From: Symsagittifera roscoffensis
Taxonomy: Eukaryota > Xenacoelomorpha > Acoela > Convolutidae
NCBI RefSeq assembly: GCF_963678635.1
Contig: NC_087067.1
Coordinates: forward strand, 7,611,716 to 7,675,715
Direction of reading: 5' to 3'
Length of the DNA: 64,000 nucleotides
A program made the position numbers and the translations under genes. Below, one piece after another: positions 35,901 to 47,189 of the stretch (the first letter of the stretch is position 1; each line of letters starts with the position of its first letter). The notes under the pieces were generated by a model that saw nothing but the letters and a program-made list of their open reading frames with translations, did not search any database and had not been told where the DNA came from.

Positions 35901-37020
35901 TTACTATTACTACCCACGATGTATAACTTTTTCAGAATAAACGAAAAAAAAACAAAGTATATTTTTATTTTTGTGCGATTTTTAAATTACATCCACAGTC
36001 AAATAACGAAAGAAAATTGATACTTTTTTATTAAGAAATGCTGTTTTCGAAATAAACGCCATAATGTAACCGTTGCCAGAATAGCTCATCAGCTTGATCA
36101 TCAGAAACAAGGTATTTTGCTGAAAAGTTTTTGTATATAACAAGTTTTCTTGATTTTCGTTCTTTTCTTTTTTCTTTGCTATTAGTTCAGGCTGGAATGT
36201 TTTCTAATTTCTTCTCGACGTATTTTTCGCTTCACTATCAAATCACTTGTTTTCAGTTGAATTTAATTGTCCGAAAAGTGCTTATAAAAACCTCAGTGTC
36301 AAAAAGATGGTTAGTGTTGAAAAAGATTAAAGGGTTGAAAGCTCAAAGCTAAAGGCTTAATTAGATGTGAGTTTTTTTTGATATACGAACAAAAATTTAA
36401 TCTGAAAAAAACCTTCCTTTCAAATTTTCTTCTTCGAAATGTTTCAGTCTTCTGCATCGGAATGTTTTTTTTTAAGATCAACTTGTAGGCAAAAATCTTA
36501 ACTTTTGAAGAATTCTGCCTTACTTGTTACTACAAGGTAAAGGCCTAAACAAATTAATCCATCTGTTCTGACCATTCTAATGACATCTGCGAGTAAAAAA
36601 CTCGTTTAAACCTTTCAATCAAAATGAGAACCTCCTGACCACCAAATTTAAGAATGTTCACCAAATCTAAGAAATCTATTTCTCATAAAAATCAAAGAAA
36701 CAGGTATATATCTAAATGTTATGGATTTTGTGAAAAAAATTCCATAAAAAATCATATTACTTGCAGGTGAAGGCAGAAGTGTCTGTGTGTTCTGAATTAC
36801 AAGTGATTTTATCTCTTATTTCTCTTTTTTTTCAAATTTGAAACAATTTTGCAAAGATTTGTTTTAATTTGTTTTCTTTTGTTTAATATAAACAACAATA
36901 AGATCACTTTTGGCAAAACCATTTAATGTTATATTAAATAAAAATTATTTTTTGTGCAATATTTTTGCTTTAGATTCTGAAGTTAGATCCACAGTCAAAC
37001 AACGATAGAAAATTGAAACC
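32950..37020. repeat. Degenerate ~1-kb tandem units
   Basis: The same landmarks recur in order. AACRCCATAAYNTGATCGTTGYCAG-like blocks are at about 33060, 34121 and 36053. GTGCTTWTAAA...AATGWCAA blocks are at about 33312, 34330 and 36278. ATGTACGCAAAA-like blocks are at about 33503, 34500, 34877, 35470 and 36483. This indicates repeated local duplication, one event being the recent 593-bp doublet below. Open frames on the minus strand (34694-35071 and 35389-35664) lie in the doublet and share identical starts; I do not regard them as genes. Confidence 0.65.
34800..35985. repeat. Nearly identical 593-bp tandem duplication
   Basis: Bases 34800-35392 and 35393-35985 are the same to within a handful of substitutions (for example near 35240/35833 and 35350-35370/35943-35963). 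The high identity marks this as the youngest duplication in the region. Confidence 0.95.
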
Positions 37021-39699
37021 ATTAAAAAAATTTTGCAGAATTCGGTTCCAAAGTTCGAATTTAATTTCAATCTAATAAAAAAAAGAAATTAGGAAAAAGC
37101 TCTGAAAACTTTGAAATAGTTATATTTCGCATTGTTGTACTTTTTCTGAAAATACAATTGTGTGTCACCTAATCTGATACTATGAACCTAATCTTGTTTG
37201 CTGTGTTTTCATTTTTTCACTGCCGCTAATTCTGGCTCATTTGAAGTATTTTGAAGAAGTTTAACAAAACTGTGCCCAAAGACTTTCATTCTGAAATTAG
37301 AAATTTTAAGTAAAAAATAACTTTTTGTGAACTAAAGAATTTCTAAGTAATTTCTGTTTAAAAAAAACAATATAATACTAAGAACGCATGCTAGTTATTT
37401 GGTGTTTAATTAGTCATTTTCTTTCCTGATCGGTTTTTCGATAAAAATTTATTTTGCTGTTAGTGTTTATAAAAAACAATTCAGGAACGTTCTAAGACAA
37501 AATCTTGATTTCAAACTTGCTTATCATTTTTATGCAAAACTCCAATTTTTCAAAAGAGATCTCCAAGGGCGCTTTTTTTAATCAGTTGGAACTAAATAAC
37601 TTCGACTCTGATCCGGTTGCAGAACTTATCAGACAGAAAGATAAACTCAAAAAATTAATCAAAATTAATAAAGAGAACTTTCCCAAACATACTGAATGAT
37701 ACTTTTGTCAATTAGCGAAAAAAAGTTTCTTCATTTTACAAATTTAAAGTTCAGCTGTTTGCACATATAGCTGTTTAAATTGCATTAAAAAAACTGCTTT
37801 GTTCGGACCGGTGTTACTAACTTTAGTTCAGATAAACAAGCTCATAATGCTGCTCGCTTCAAGCCGTAAAAGAGATCATACTTCAGAGTCAATTTCAGAC
37901 TCACCATTTACCCAGTTCTTTTTCATGAGAGCTGATGCTTTGATTTAGTAGTGTGTTATTGTTTTTTTTTGGTTACATACTGTTTGCTTTTCTTCCGCAT
38001 GATGTTAAAGCCCAGAGTAAATTCGGAAGCTTACACTCTGGTTGTTTTTTTATTACTGTCCAAAATCTAATAATAGCTTTTTTTGTTTAGTTACGCCAGA
38101 AATTGTTATTGATTCATGTATTCTGATGCTTTGTACTGTTTTAGTGAATCTGGTTTTTAGTTTCGTTCTAAGTGGAAGCATAAATAGCATTTTAGTCTTT
38201 GGGTTTATGTTTTTCTTGAAAAATGATTCTTTGTTTTGGTAGTGCGATATAATTTTTTCATTCTTAATTTCTTTTTCCGCATTATAGTCATAGTGGTTCT
38301 TGGTTTTGTTCTTAGTCGAAGCATAAATTGCAGTTTTTTTAGCAGACCTCAAGTGTTTTTTATGTTTTAACAATTTTTGTCGCTTTTTAGCCATTTCAAA
38401 TTCAATATCTACAACTAAAGCTGATTTCTAAAAATCAGGCAAGAATTGTCTTCTCACAATGCGTAAAATTATAACTTCTGGATAAAAGTCGGTGTACTGC
38501 ACACATCTTTAACCTGAGCTAAAGTTGAATCAAAGTTAAATAGGAAGAAATAATAATTTAGGATCTTGACAGTAGTTTTTGTGAGCAATTGACAGTACTG
38601 ATTGAGTTTTTATTTTCAGATGATATCGTAATTAACTTCATCAAAAAAAATTATTCAACGGATCTCGTCAGTTTAATTTGCTTTTCTGAGTTTTGATACT
38701 GTGTCAATTGTAAAAATATCAGTTTTTTTTAACGAAACAGGAGAACACTGGATTTTAAAAAAATTCTAACTTCGTAATGACTGCTTGGGTTTCTCAGACT
38801 TTTCACTTATTTTCTAAATTCAATGAAATTTTAAATGATTATAGTCTCTTTGAAATTTCATCCTGGTTTTTGGAGTGTGTGTTTAAACATATTTAATTTC
38901 AGTATTTATACGTTCTTATCAATTAAGGAAAAATTGTACGCTCAGTTTCGTTTTTCTTTTGTTTCTGGTTGCAACAAGGTTGAACTTCCTAACTAAAAAG
39001 AAAACATGAAATTCACAGTTGCAAAGCTCAACACAGTCATTTCATCTTTTCTTTTCATTGGCATTTTCATTGGGTTTGGTTTCATGTTGTTTAACTTTAA
39101 GTGTTGTTTTGTTATAACTTTAAGCAAAAAAAAAATGAGTCACATTTCAAAGAAGAAACACAGGAATTAAAAATCATAGCCTATCGATTTCAAATTTCAT
39201 TAGGTCAGAAAAACACGAATGGAACATTTGTTACTTCGTTCTAACTTTTAACTAGTGTTTAATTGCAAGTTGATTTCGAAAAAATGTTGTAAAATTCAAC
39301 AATGTTCTGTTCATTTTTGTGTCCGATTACTTTTCATCAAGGGTAACATCAAATTTTGTAGATTGATAGCTTTAAATTTTAGCCCCTGTAATACTGAAAA
39401 ATCAATTAATTTTTTCTACTTTGTAACTTTTGGGAAATCTATCTAGTCTCATTTAAATTGATTTAAATTAAAATTAATCCAGTTTCCAATCACCCAATTG
39501 ACTTTTTAATAAAATTGCATTCTTAAGTTGATGATTGTTGACAAAAACATCTCAAATGGCTTCTGAGATAAAATTTTTCTTGATCATGTTCGTTTGATCT
39601 CTAGTGAAAAATTCAAAAAAGCAGACATGTTTTTCTTCAACTTAAGTAGAACTTTCAATTCTTAATGAAGTAAAGACTTAGTTTTTCATCTCAAAATGC
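37021..39699. other. AT-rich non-coding sequence with doubtful small ORFs
   Basis: A minus-strand 113-codon frame (38394-38053) starts with ATG and encodes a very Lys-rich product (MAKKRQKLLKHKKHLRSAKK). It contains a diverged internal nucleotide repeat (AAGCATAAATNGCA at about 38177 and 38321) and has no domain. A plus-strand 64-codon frame at 37505-37699 is also open. I cannot support either as a gene. Confidence 0.4.
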
Positions 39700-41562
39700 T
39701 CCTTTTCAGTGCCGATCAAAAATTTTTCCGTATTTTTGTTAGAATGATTTTTGGTCAAATGCAAAGAAGATAAATTGGTTAGGCTCAAACAATCCATGGA
39801 CAATGTAAAATCAATTACCTCCACTTGACTTCGATGAGTCGTACTTAGTAAGATGATATATTTCATTGGTTCGGTCAAAAATTTAGAAAAACTGACATAC
39901 TAAACAGTTTAACATAAACTCAATGAGTCATTACTTTTTCGTACACATGAAAGACCAATTTTGTAACTTTTCGTAAGCATGCTATTCTTTGCCATATAAA
40001 CTTCTACTGATTATCGATGTTAAAATCAGTAGTTATTGAAAAGTAAATCAAATAAGTAGAACTAGGTAAGTCATATCAATTAAGTGACGCGGAAACTGAC
40101 CAACTGGTTTCTATATCAAAACTTCAATTTTGAGCAAGTTTTAAGTTTAGGTACTTATGTTCAAAATTCCTTTATAATACATGTGATGAGTTAACATAAC
40201 GTTGATGAGAGACAAACTACTCATAATCTACATTTTCATAGGCATGGTTTTTTTGCTGAGCTATTTTTATGAGCAATTGCCTTCCAATAACAAGAAAACC
40301 TTAGGAAACAAGATGATGTAAGCCAACTTGATGAGTCATACTAAAAATATTCGGGCAAAATTTAAACAATGCATACCTTTTGGAAACTACATTTGACGAG
40401 GCAAAACTCGAGACATGCACATTTTTAAACAAAGTTTTTGACAGGTAGTAGTGTCTGTGTTCATGTTCGTGATCAAAAATTCAGTGGTAAAAAATATATG
40501 TTGATCAAACATAAACCTGATGATTGATATTACATATGATGAGGCAATACTTGAACACTGTATAGTTTTTTAGACACAGTTCCTGATGCTGATGACTTTT
40601 CTGTTCATAACTGGAGCCAAAAATTAACAAGACTGCTCGTATCGGGGGCGGAGCCCTGAAGGTTCCGACTGCCTTTTAAGGTTTATGGAGCAGTAATAAC
40701 ATTAAACAATTCAATGAAATAAAACAAAAAGAAAATTTTTTTTTCTAAAATTTGAAATTTTTTATGAAAATCATCACCCCACACGCCATCTAAAAAACAA
40801 AAGGATAGATTTCGCTCCTTGTAACAAATCACTTATGGCAAATAAGCTTCTTTTAACCAATTTGGAACGATTTCTAAGATGGATTAAATCTCGCTGAAGC
40901 GTTAATAGCGCGAAATATATCGCGCGTTAATTGTCCGAAATTGGCCAAAATGGCAATCTTTAAACCCCCATAACTTTACGAAAAAAGATCACAGGTGAAA
41001 TATCTTTTCAAGTTTGAGCTCAGGACAACAATACCTTTCGAATGATATAAAAAACTTCCGTCAAAAAGGGCTAGTTAAAAAGTCGAAATTTGTCTGAAGA
41101 AAAAAACCCACCCCGAGCACAAATATTCCGTTACTTTCGTATCGAAAGTCGGAACAACAATTACAGGAAATAAGTAGTTGTTTATTAGCCTTGATGAGTC
41201 ATACTTACAGAAATGAGGCAGCAGCATTCTAACCAATTATAGTTCCGAGTAAGTTTCAGCGCGTTCTTTTTATGCTGATTTACTTTTATCTTCATGCTTT
41301 TTGGTCAAACTATTTTTTGGCTCATATTATAAAACTATGCAGTACAAATTACACGTACTCTGTACATCCTAGTTTCTTGGTATATAATTATAGATTTATT
41401 ACTTGTCTGACTTTGCCTAGGGTTTTTTTTTCTTAAACACTCAGGTAATTAAGCTATTGAGTGTTCAATGTACATCCATGTTTATGAAGTATATTTCAAA
41501 AAACTTTATGCAATTGAATTTACTTCGTTGAAACTATTCAACAACCACAGGTAAGAATTAGG
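39700..41562. repeat. Right arm of the large inverted repeat
   Basis: This is the reverse complement of the 25.05-27.0 kb arm, with phrases such as ACATATGATGAGGCAA (40532) and TTGATGAGTCATACT (40329, 41194). R1 copy 2 is inserted inside it. The outer end (CAACAACCACAGGTAAGA) is followed directly by two TTAGGG motifs. Confidence 0.75.
40631..41157 (-). repeat. Dispersed repeat R1, copy 2 (reverse)
   Basis: This copy begins GACTGCTCGTATC and ends at GTCGGAACAA. It lacks the ~80-bp outer segment seen in copies 1 and 4. It keeps the GC-rich palindrome (GCGTTAATAGCGCGAAATAT...) and both hairpins, and interrupts the right inverted arm, so it inserted after the arms formed. Confidence 0.8.
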
Positions 41563-41893
41563 GTTAATTAGGGTTAAACACTGCAAAAAAACTTAATAGT
41601 TCAGAGGTAGGAAGTGATCTTGAATTAAATATGTTAAAATTTTGGTGCTTTTTTTATATCAATATACGTGTATGAATGTTCTGGAACAATCCATAATTTT
41701 TACTCCTGCTTTTTTCTGCGCACTGCTCAGCCCTTCCTTCCAACAGCGTTACTTGTACGCCAAACACTACTACATTCAGTAACTTTTTTAGCAATTTTTT
41801 GCAGAAGTTTTTTTGCACAAAATTTAAACGCAAAAAATGTGGTTTGGCCTTGTAGAGATTGCGTTCTCCTGAAAAAAAGACTAAACATTTTAG

Positions 41894-42442
41894 TGCAAAT
41901 TCTGTTCGCTTCCTACTTATGTTCACACGATAGTTCTTCCAGCTGTGTTCCATCTCTCTTCTATTCTATGTTCTGGATTTCTATATTGGAGAACTTGGCA
42001 TTGCTTGCGAGGAATGAAACAATTGGATCGAAAAGAACTCTTGTCAAAAACATTTGCAATTTTGTGGATTTCTTGGGTTCTGTTAGTAACACCCGATATT
42101 TTGAAGGAAGCAATCACTGGCTCCACGAGTGACGAACGTCTCAATATTGGAGCAGCTTACACTGGTTCATTTCAACAATTCATGGACGAGTTTTTCATAA
42201 AGAAAGAGCAGTTCGAAGCACTTGACTATGAATGGAATTCAATCTCTTTGACTCATGCAACTATGATATTGGCTATCAAAGCGTCCCTGCGAACCGTGAA
42301 GATCTCATTTGGATTTGTAAATTCTATCATTCTGATAGTTCTCATGAAACCCTTTCATGAACCAATTATCAGATTGATTCAGCGACTTTCCAATATTGCA
42401 AAAACAGTCAGAAGCAAAGTGGCTTCAACTAATTCAAACTAG
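41894..42442 (+). CDS. 7TM receptor terminal exon: loop 2, TM5, TM6, TM7 and C-tail
   Basis: The exon begins after TTTTAG in phase 0 with a Cys-containing loop (CKFCSLPTY), then TM5 (VFHLSSILCSGFLYW), a short basic third loop, TM6 (AILWISWVLLVTPDIL), an extracellular loop of about 50 residues and TM7 (VKISFGFVNSIILIVLM). In place of the NPxxY motif TM7 ends LMKPFHEPIIRL, which leads into an amphipathic, helix 8-like segment. The product stops at TAG 42440-42442 after about 182 codons. A canonical AATAAA follows 35 bases later, which supports a functional 3' end. It complements the TM3-TM4 exon at 10139-10465. Class A-like receptor by topology; ligand and subfamily unknown, and the conserved activation motif in TM7 is unusual. 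Confidence 0.65.
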   Translation, partial: CKFCSLPTYVHTIVLPAVFHLSSILCSGFLYWRTWHCLRGMKQLDRKELLSKTFAILWISWVLLVTPDILKEAITGSTSDERLNIGAAYTGSFQQFMDEFFIKKEQFEALDYEWNSISLTHATMILAIKASLRTVKISFGFVNSIILIVLMKPFHEPIIRLIQRLSNIAKTVRSKVASTNSN

Positions 42443-42476
42443 CGCAAGTCAAAAACAAACTTAAACAGCCATCAGA

Positions 42477-42482
42477 AATAAA
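42477..42482 (+). terminator. Polyadenylation signal of the receptor gene
   Basis: AATAAA lies 35 bases after the receptor stop codon, where a polyA signal would be expected for a short 3' UTR. Confidence 0.55.
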
Positions 42483-42790
42483 ATTTCAACCTTTTCCTTA
42501 TATCCACATTCTAAAAACTGAACAAAACAAGTCATTCTTTGATTAAATGGTTTTGCATTCATAAATGATCCACTAGTAGCAACATAAGGCTCATTAAAAT
42601 TGAGTCGAGACTCAACAACCTTGGAAACATGAAAAAACGGAGCCAACTAATTTGTTAAAATTATTTTAGATTGAACTTCCTCACTAATAGACAAAAAATA
42701 CCATAAAACTCTAAACATAGTGCCATTTTACGATAAATTTAGTTTGCAGTTTGTCAAAGATAATTTTTGGGTACATGAGAAAAATCATTA

Positions 42791-42981
42791 CGAGGCCAAA
42801 CTGTGCATTTTGCGAACTGTAAGCGGATTCTGCATCAAGGACGCTCCCTTTGATCTTCTTTGTTCTTTAATTTCCTTTGATCGCTCCGACAAAATTTTAA
42901 CATGTTTAATGACTTGTTTCTGAAATCTAAGAACATACAGACACCAAATTGTGCGCCTATCCAGTGCACAGTTTGGCGTCG
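42791..42981. mobile_element. Small TIR-bounded element, copy 1
   Basis: The segment begins CGAGGCCAAACTGTGC and ends GCACAGTTTGGCGTCG, about 16-bp terminal inverted repeats, with TA (TTA/TAA) on both sides as a possible target duplication. At 191 bp with no coding capacity it resembles a MITE. Copy 2 lies inverted at 43591-43778. Homology between the two extends somewhat beyond the TIRs. Confidence 0.65.
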
Positions 42982-43590
42982 TAATAAAGAATACTTGAGA
43001 TTGAACATTAAAAATGTCACTCTAGTTTACTAAACTTGCTTTTTACCGAAGATATAGTAAACTTGCTTTTTTATTTCGCTAATCTTCAATTTTTGTATGG
43101 AGTGCTGCTGATCAGTCCTGATATAATAGTGGTGTTTTGTTTGGGTAGTGTCGTTTCAGGTTATTAATTTCAGAAAACTAGAGTGACATTTTCAATATTC
43201 AATCTCAATTTTTTTTCTCATGTACCCAAAAATTATCTTTGACAAACTGCAAACTAAAACAATTGTAACATGACACTATAATGAAAATTTATAACACCAG
43301 ACTTTTAGTGCCTTTTTACGATTTTTTTTTAGTTTGCAGATTGTCAAAGATTATTTTTGGGTGCATGAGAGAAAGAAATTTTGAGATTGAACAAAAAATT
43401 GTTCGCCCTAGTTTTCTGATAATAACAAACTGAAACGATATTACCAAAACAAATACTAACCTTGCTTTCTTATTTTGCTAATTTTAAATTTTTGTATGGA
43501 GTTCTGGTGCTCAGTCCTGATATCATAGTGGTGCTTTGTTTTGATAGTATCGTTTCAATTTTGATGTTCAATCTCAAAATTTCTTCATCA

Positions 43591-43778
43591 CGAGACCAAA
43601 CTGTGCTCTGGATAGGCGTACAGTTTTGTGCCTGTATGTTCCTGGATTCCAGAAACAAATCTTTAAAATGTCAAGTTTTTGACGGTACGATCAAGGAAAC
43701 GAAAGAACAAAAGAAGAACAAGAGAACAACATTGCTGCGGAATCCGCTGAAATGTACAAGATACACAGTTTGGTCTCG
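43591..43778. mobile_element. Small TIR-bounded element, copy 2 (inverted)
   Basis: It begins CGAGACCAAACTGTGC and ends ACACAGTTTGGTCTCG. The interior is a diverged reverse complement of 42791-42981 (shared GGATAGGCG, CTGTATGTTC, CAGAAACAA). Flanking blocks containing TTTGCAGNTTGTCAAAGAT also recur at 42749, 43230 (inverted) and 43333, so the whole 42.7-43.8 kb is a nest of inverted repeats. Confidence 0.65.
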
Positions 43779-43799
43779 AAATGTAATTATATGAAAAAG

Positions 43800-45680
43800 T
43801 ATACTTATATTGATTTAAAAATTTGATTTCGTGTTAATAAGAGGAGGTTGTCGTAAGAGAGTTCATGAGACGGTGATTATAAGGAACCCAGGAAAAATAG
43901 ATGACAATTGACGATAAATGAGAGATTGAGAACGGAATACGGATAACAAGATAAAAGTTACGGTAAGCTTGATAAAAACTGAAATATTGATTTGTAGTGA
44001 TTTTTTTTTATAAGAAACACGATTTAAAGTTTGAATACAATAGCACTGCGAGTGGTATATGTCCGATAAATTCATCCCGAGGGGTGATAATACCCATGTA
44101 ATAATTGAGTTATGGGAATAGGTTTTCCATGTAATAATATAGGTTATAAATTTTGTATGGCAAGTTTCAGATGGTAACTTTTTTGTTGGAAATAGTTTAC
44201 AGTAAAAAAAAACTTAATTTAGTATACAAATAAATTAATCATCTTTTTAAAATGTTAGATTTTTTTAAAATTCTATCACCTTCAACTTCACCTTCGCTTT
44301 TTTTTAAAAAAAATTTGTTGTTGATCATTTCGAAGTGTCTTTTGGTTGACTTTCAATTCACTGCCTCATCCAATACGTGTAGATAAAAGGCCATCGTCCA
44401 GATTCTAGAATTTTCCAATGTTTATTTGTTCAGTCTTTTACAGTTAAACTTATAGGTTTGTTTTTTAGTATCGTAACAGCAATATCGTTCACTGTGGAGA
44501 ACTCTTCCTTTAACGATCTTGGTTTTCTCTTGTGACATTTTTTTGTTTGGAGCAACAATTACGGTGAAAAAAGCTGTCTTACAAGTCTGCTCTAAAATTT
44601 TCACGGTAATCTATTCTGCTTTTCTGTGCATTCTGTTCTCTTGCTAGTAATAACACAAACAAAAGTTTTTTATTTTGCCAAAGCCAAATAGAGAGAAATT
44701 GTGTCCATTTTGCGCTCTCCAATTTTGTTATAACCTCGAACTTCATAAAAAATTACAATTTAGCTCCAGCAACCTCAGTAGATATCTTTTTACGATCTTT
44801 TTAATGAAAGTTACTATAAATAATCTTTCATTTATCGGTTCTTGAAGCTCTATATTAAATTTGGCAAGCTGCAATTCACACAAGTCGTTCGCCACAACTT
44901 TGAATCTCTTGAAGAACTAATTGTTGATAGCTTTGTAGTTTTTTGTCACCAGGAGACTTTGTCATTGTTTGTTTTGACCTGCACGTTATTTGATAACAAA
45001 TTCAAAACAATCTCAAAAAAAAACTTTTGACTACCAAGTCACATGAGGGATTCTCATCGCCTGATCACCTAGCCTCAATTGTTGAACATTTTTTTCTTGT
45101 GTGTTTTGATAAAATCGATAAGTTTTTTTAACCATATAGAATAAGTTCTAAACAAAAGTGAGTGTGTAATTAAAGTTCCCTCGGTGAAATTAGGTTCGAT
45201 ATCAACTTTGTATCAAAAAAATTCTTCTTTGCAAATGTTTTCAAATACTCGTTTCTTGTAGCCTCGATATATTTTTTAAAAAAGTGGAAAACTTAAGAAG
45301 TTACATCTAAGTTTATGTGGAACAATGAGATCGCTTTGCACGTAGCCAAATATTGTTTCATCTCTAAAATTTTTGAAAATTTGGATGGGAAGAAAGAAGT
45401 TCAGCGGAAAAGTAATTGCAGACTAATTGCTATCAAAATCAATTTTTTTGCAAAAAAATACGTATTTTCTTGAAACTCGGCACTCAATTAACACGAAAAC
45501 TTAGTCAGCACGTTCAGTATCAAGATTTGTGTTCAATATCAATGTTCAGTACCTTTTAATTGTATCCGGTCGATATTTAGTTAAGATTAACAATGCATAC
45601 TGCACACAGAAAAAAGAAAACGGTAATTTAGATAACAATTAATTTAGAAAAAAAAAAACAAAAAGTGAACAGTTTAAGTA
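43800..45680. other. AT-rich non-coding sequence
   Basis: No gene, RNA or structured repeat recognised on either strand. Confidence 0.5.
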
Positions 45681-45739
45681 ATTCATCCAAGTCTACAAAA
45701 AAAACTGAAAAGAATCGGCCAAATTATTGCAAAACATCT

Positions 45740-45904
45740 CTCGGAAGTGTTTATTGACGACATATTTATTCGGTTTGCATTAATGTGGCATCGAAATGTG
45801 CTAACGACGATATCTCTGCGCGCGTTGAAACCGAGGGATTTGATCGGATTTTTCACCTCACGTTCGTTTTTTGCCGATAGCAAATCCCAGTTTTCCCCAA
45901 ACAC
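45740..45904 (-). CDS. Exon-like segment b of an unrecognised duplicated gene, left copy
   Basis: The minus-strand frame reads through WDLLSAKNEREV and STFRCHINANR. A homologous segment lies inverted at 49800-49960. Between the copies one length change is a multiple of three in this frame (an extra codon before the STFRCHIN block), which suggests coding constraint. The right copy has a TGA in this frame, and a second register is open there, so the frame is not certain. No family recognised. Confidence 0.35.
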
Positions 45905-46082
45905 AGAACCCCAAGCTTGATGGCATCCAGAAAAAACTGAGATTTTGCTCTCAAAAATTTTAAGAGCTCACTGTATGGATGACAAAATTTGCCTATTTAG
46001 CTAGAAACGATTTGATTGTTCGCCCTGTATTTTCCTCATCAAATCAACGCATCCCTTTTTTGCTAAAACCGAAACAAGATAT

Positions 46083-46737
46083 GCCCAACCAGTCTATACG
46101 CACCAATCACTAATTATTCTTAAGTTTACACCCTTTTCCCTCAGAGGAAAAATATGCATCAAAATTTGCACTTTATCTTTTACTCAAAAATTCTTAATTA
46201 AAGATGAAATAAATGAAAATATTGAAAAATGACGGAAAAGAAAAGATGTGATTATATGATTTTAGTGTTGGATGGAGGACTGAATGGCTTGATTCGTGAG
46301 TGAATGGCTTCCTTACCTTGGTTTAATTGCCTAATGACATTTAACTGATGCTGAATCTACTGCTTCGCTGATGAGAACTACAAAGGTTTGTACATTTGCC
46401 TGAAATACTACAAAACAAAAAGTACACAAATATGACCTTAAAAACTGTTCTGAACTCATTGTTCTTTTCAAAAATGATAAAACGAAAAAATAGTAGCTAA
46501 TTTATAATATGATTTTAACTTTGAATCATACTGATCCGTTTGATAACCACATTCAAATTTTTGAGAGGAAAGTGATTGAAATTAGCATAACCCATGCGTG
46601 AACAGAAAATCTTCAAATAGTTAACACTTAAAATTGGCTGATCATTTCGGATAACTAAAGATTAAAATATAAACTTCTTCTTCAATCGAAATGGTCACGT
46701 TTTTTGATGTTTAAAAAAATTTCACAGTTGCAGTTAG
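46083..46737 (+). repeat. Repeat R2, copy 1
   Basis: A ~655-bp unit running from CCAACCAGTCTATACGC to TTTCACAGTTGCAGTTAG. It recurs in direct orientation at 47190-47411 (cut by the gap) and inverted at 48124-48790. Identity to the inverted copy is very high by eye. It lies between the two exon-like segments of the left gene copy. No ORF of note. Confidence 0.85.
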
Positions 46738-46855
46738 GTGTTGATTCTTAACTATCAATTACTAATGTGATAATTTTAACTGCAAGGCGTTGTTGACGCA
46801 TGATGCAAAGCTCAGCTAAATGTCGTTTTTGCCAGTTGAAATTGCTCATGGCTGC

Positions 46856-47100
46856 TCAAAAATTTCTCGTCATTATTACTCTAACATTTTTTGAAACGGT
46901 CGGGAAGTGACTTTGATTCGTTTCTCGACAAGGATGTTGTTTGTTTCTCAACTCGGTTTGTCTAGCGTAAAAACCTCTCGTGCTACTGCCTGATGGATCA
47001 TATCCGTCAGCATCCCGGGGTTCGTCGTCAAAGAAACTGTGAGTATCGACTCCCTCTGCACCAAGTGGGTTGAACAAACTTCTGGAATCGCTTCATAAAA
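46856..47100 (-). CDS. Exon-like segment a of an unrecognised duplicated gene, left copy
   Basis: The minus-strand frame has an acidic core, HSFFDDEPRDADGYDPSGSS, then a basic FYARQTELRNK stretch. The inverted partner at 48877-49266 has HSFFDDEAQDAEGFDPSASS and LYARYSKLRKK. Many changes are conservative (Asp/Glu, Tyr/Phe, Arg/Lys), the signature of a protein under selection. This copy has lost about 90 bp found in the partner after the conserved core. I do not recognise the family. Confidence 0.5.
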
Positions 47101-47189
47101 CCTTGTTCGATGGAGTTTTCTTATGTTCTACGCGGCTTCATTTTCTTGGCTCCTTTCTGGGACGCTAAAGATGGCGCTTACCGGCAAGT

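Larger units (their letters stand above)
10466..41893 (+). other. Inferred ~31.4-kb intron of the receptor gene
   Basis: The interval starts GT and ends TTTTAG, and both flanking frames are in phase 0. The exon before ends in extracellular loop 2, and the exon after begins with Cys-rich loop 2 sequence leading into TM5, so together they give a continuous receptor topology. Everything between would be intronic, including retroelement remnants on both strands. This is inference from topology and phase; two separate receptor fragments would look similar. Confidence 0.4.

Noticed and set aside
38053-38394. Lys-rich 113-codon minus-strand ORF
   Set aside because: ATG start and basic start are tempting, but the product is A-rich low complexity with an internal nucleotide repeat in different frames and no homology signal.
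41668-42132. 154-codon plus-strand ORF overlapping the receptor exon
   Set aside because: The overlapping register gives TM5-TM7 topology and ends before a polyA signal; this one has no coherent topology.
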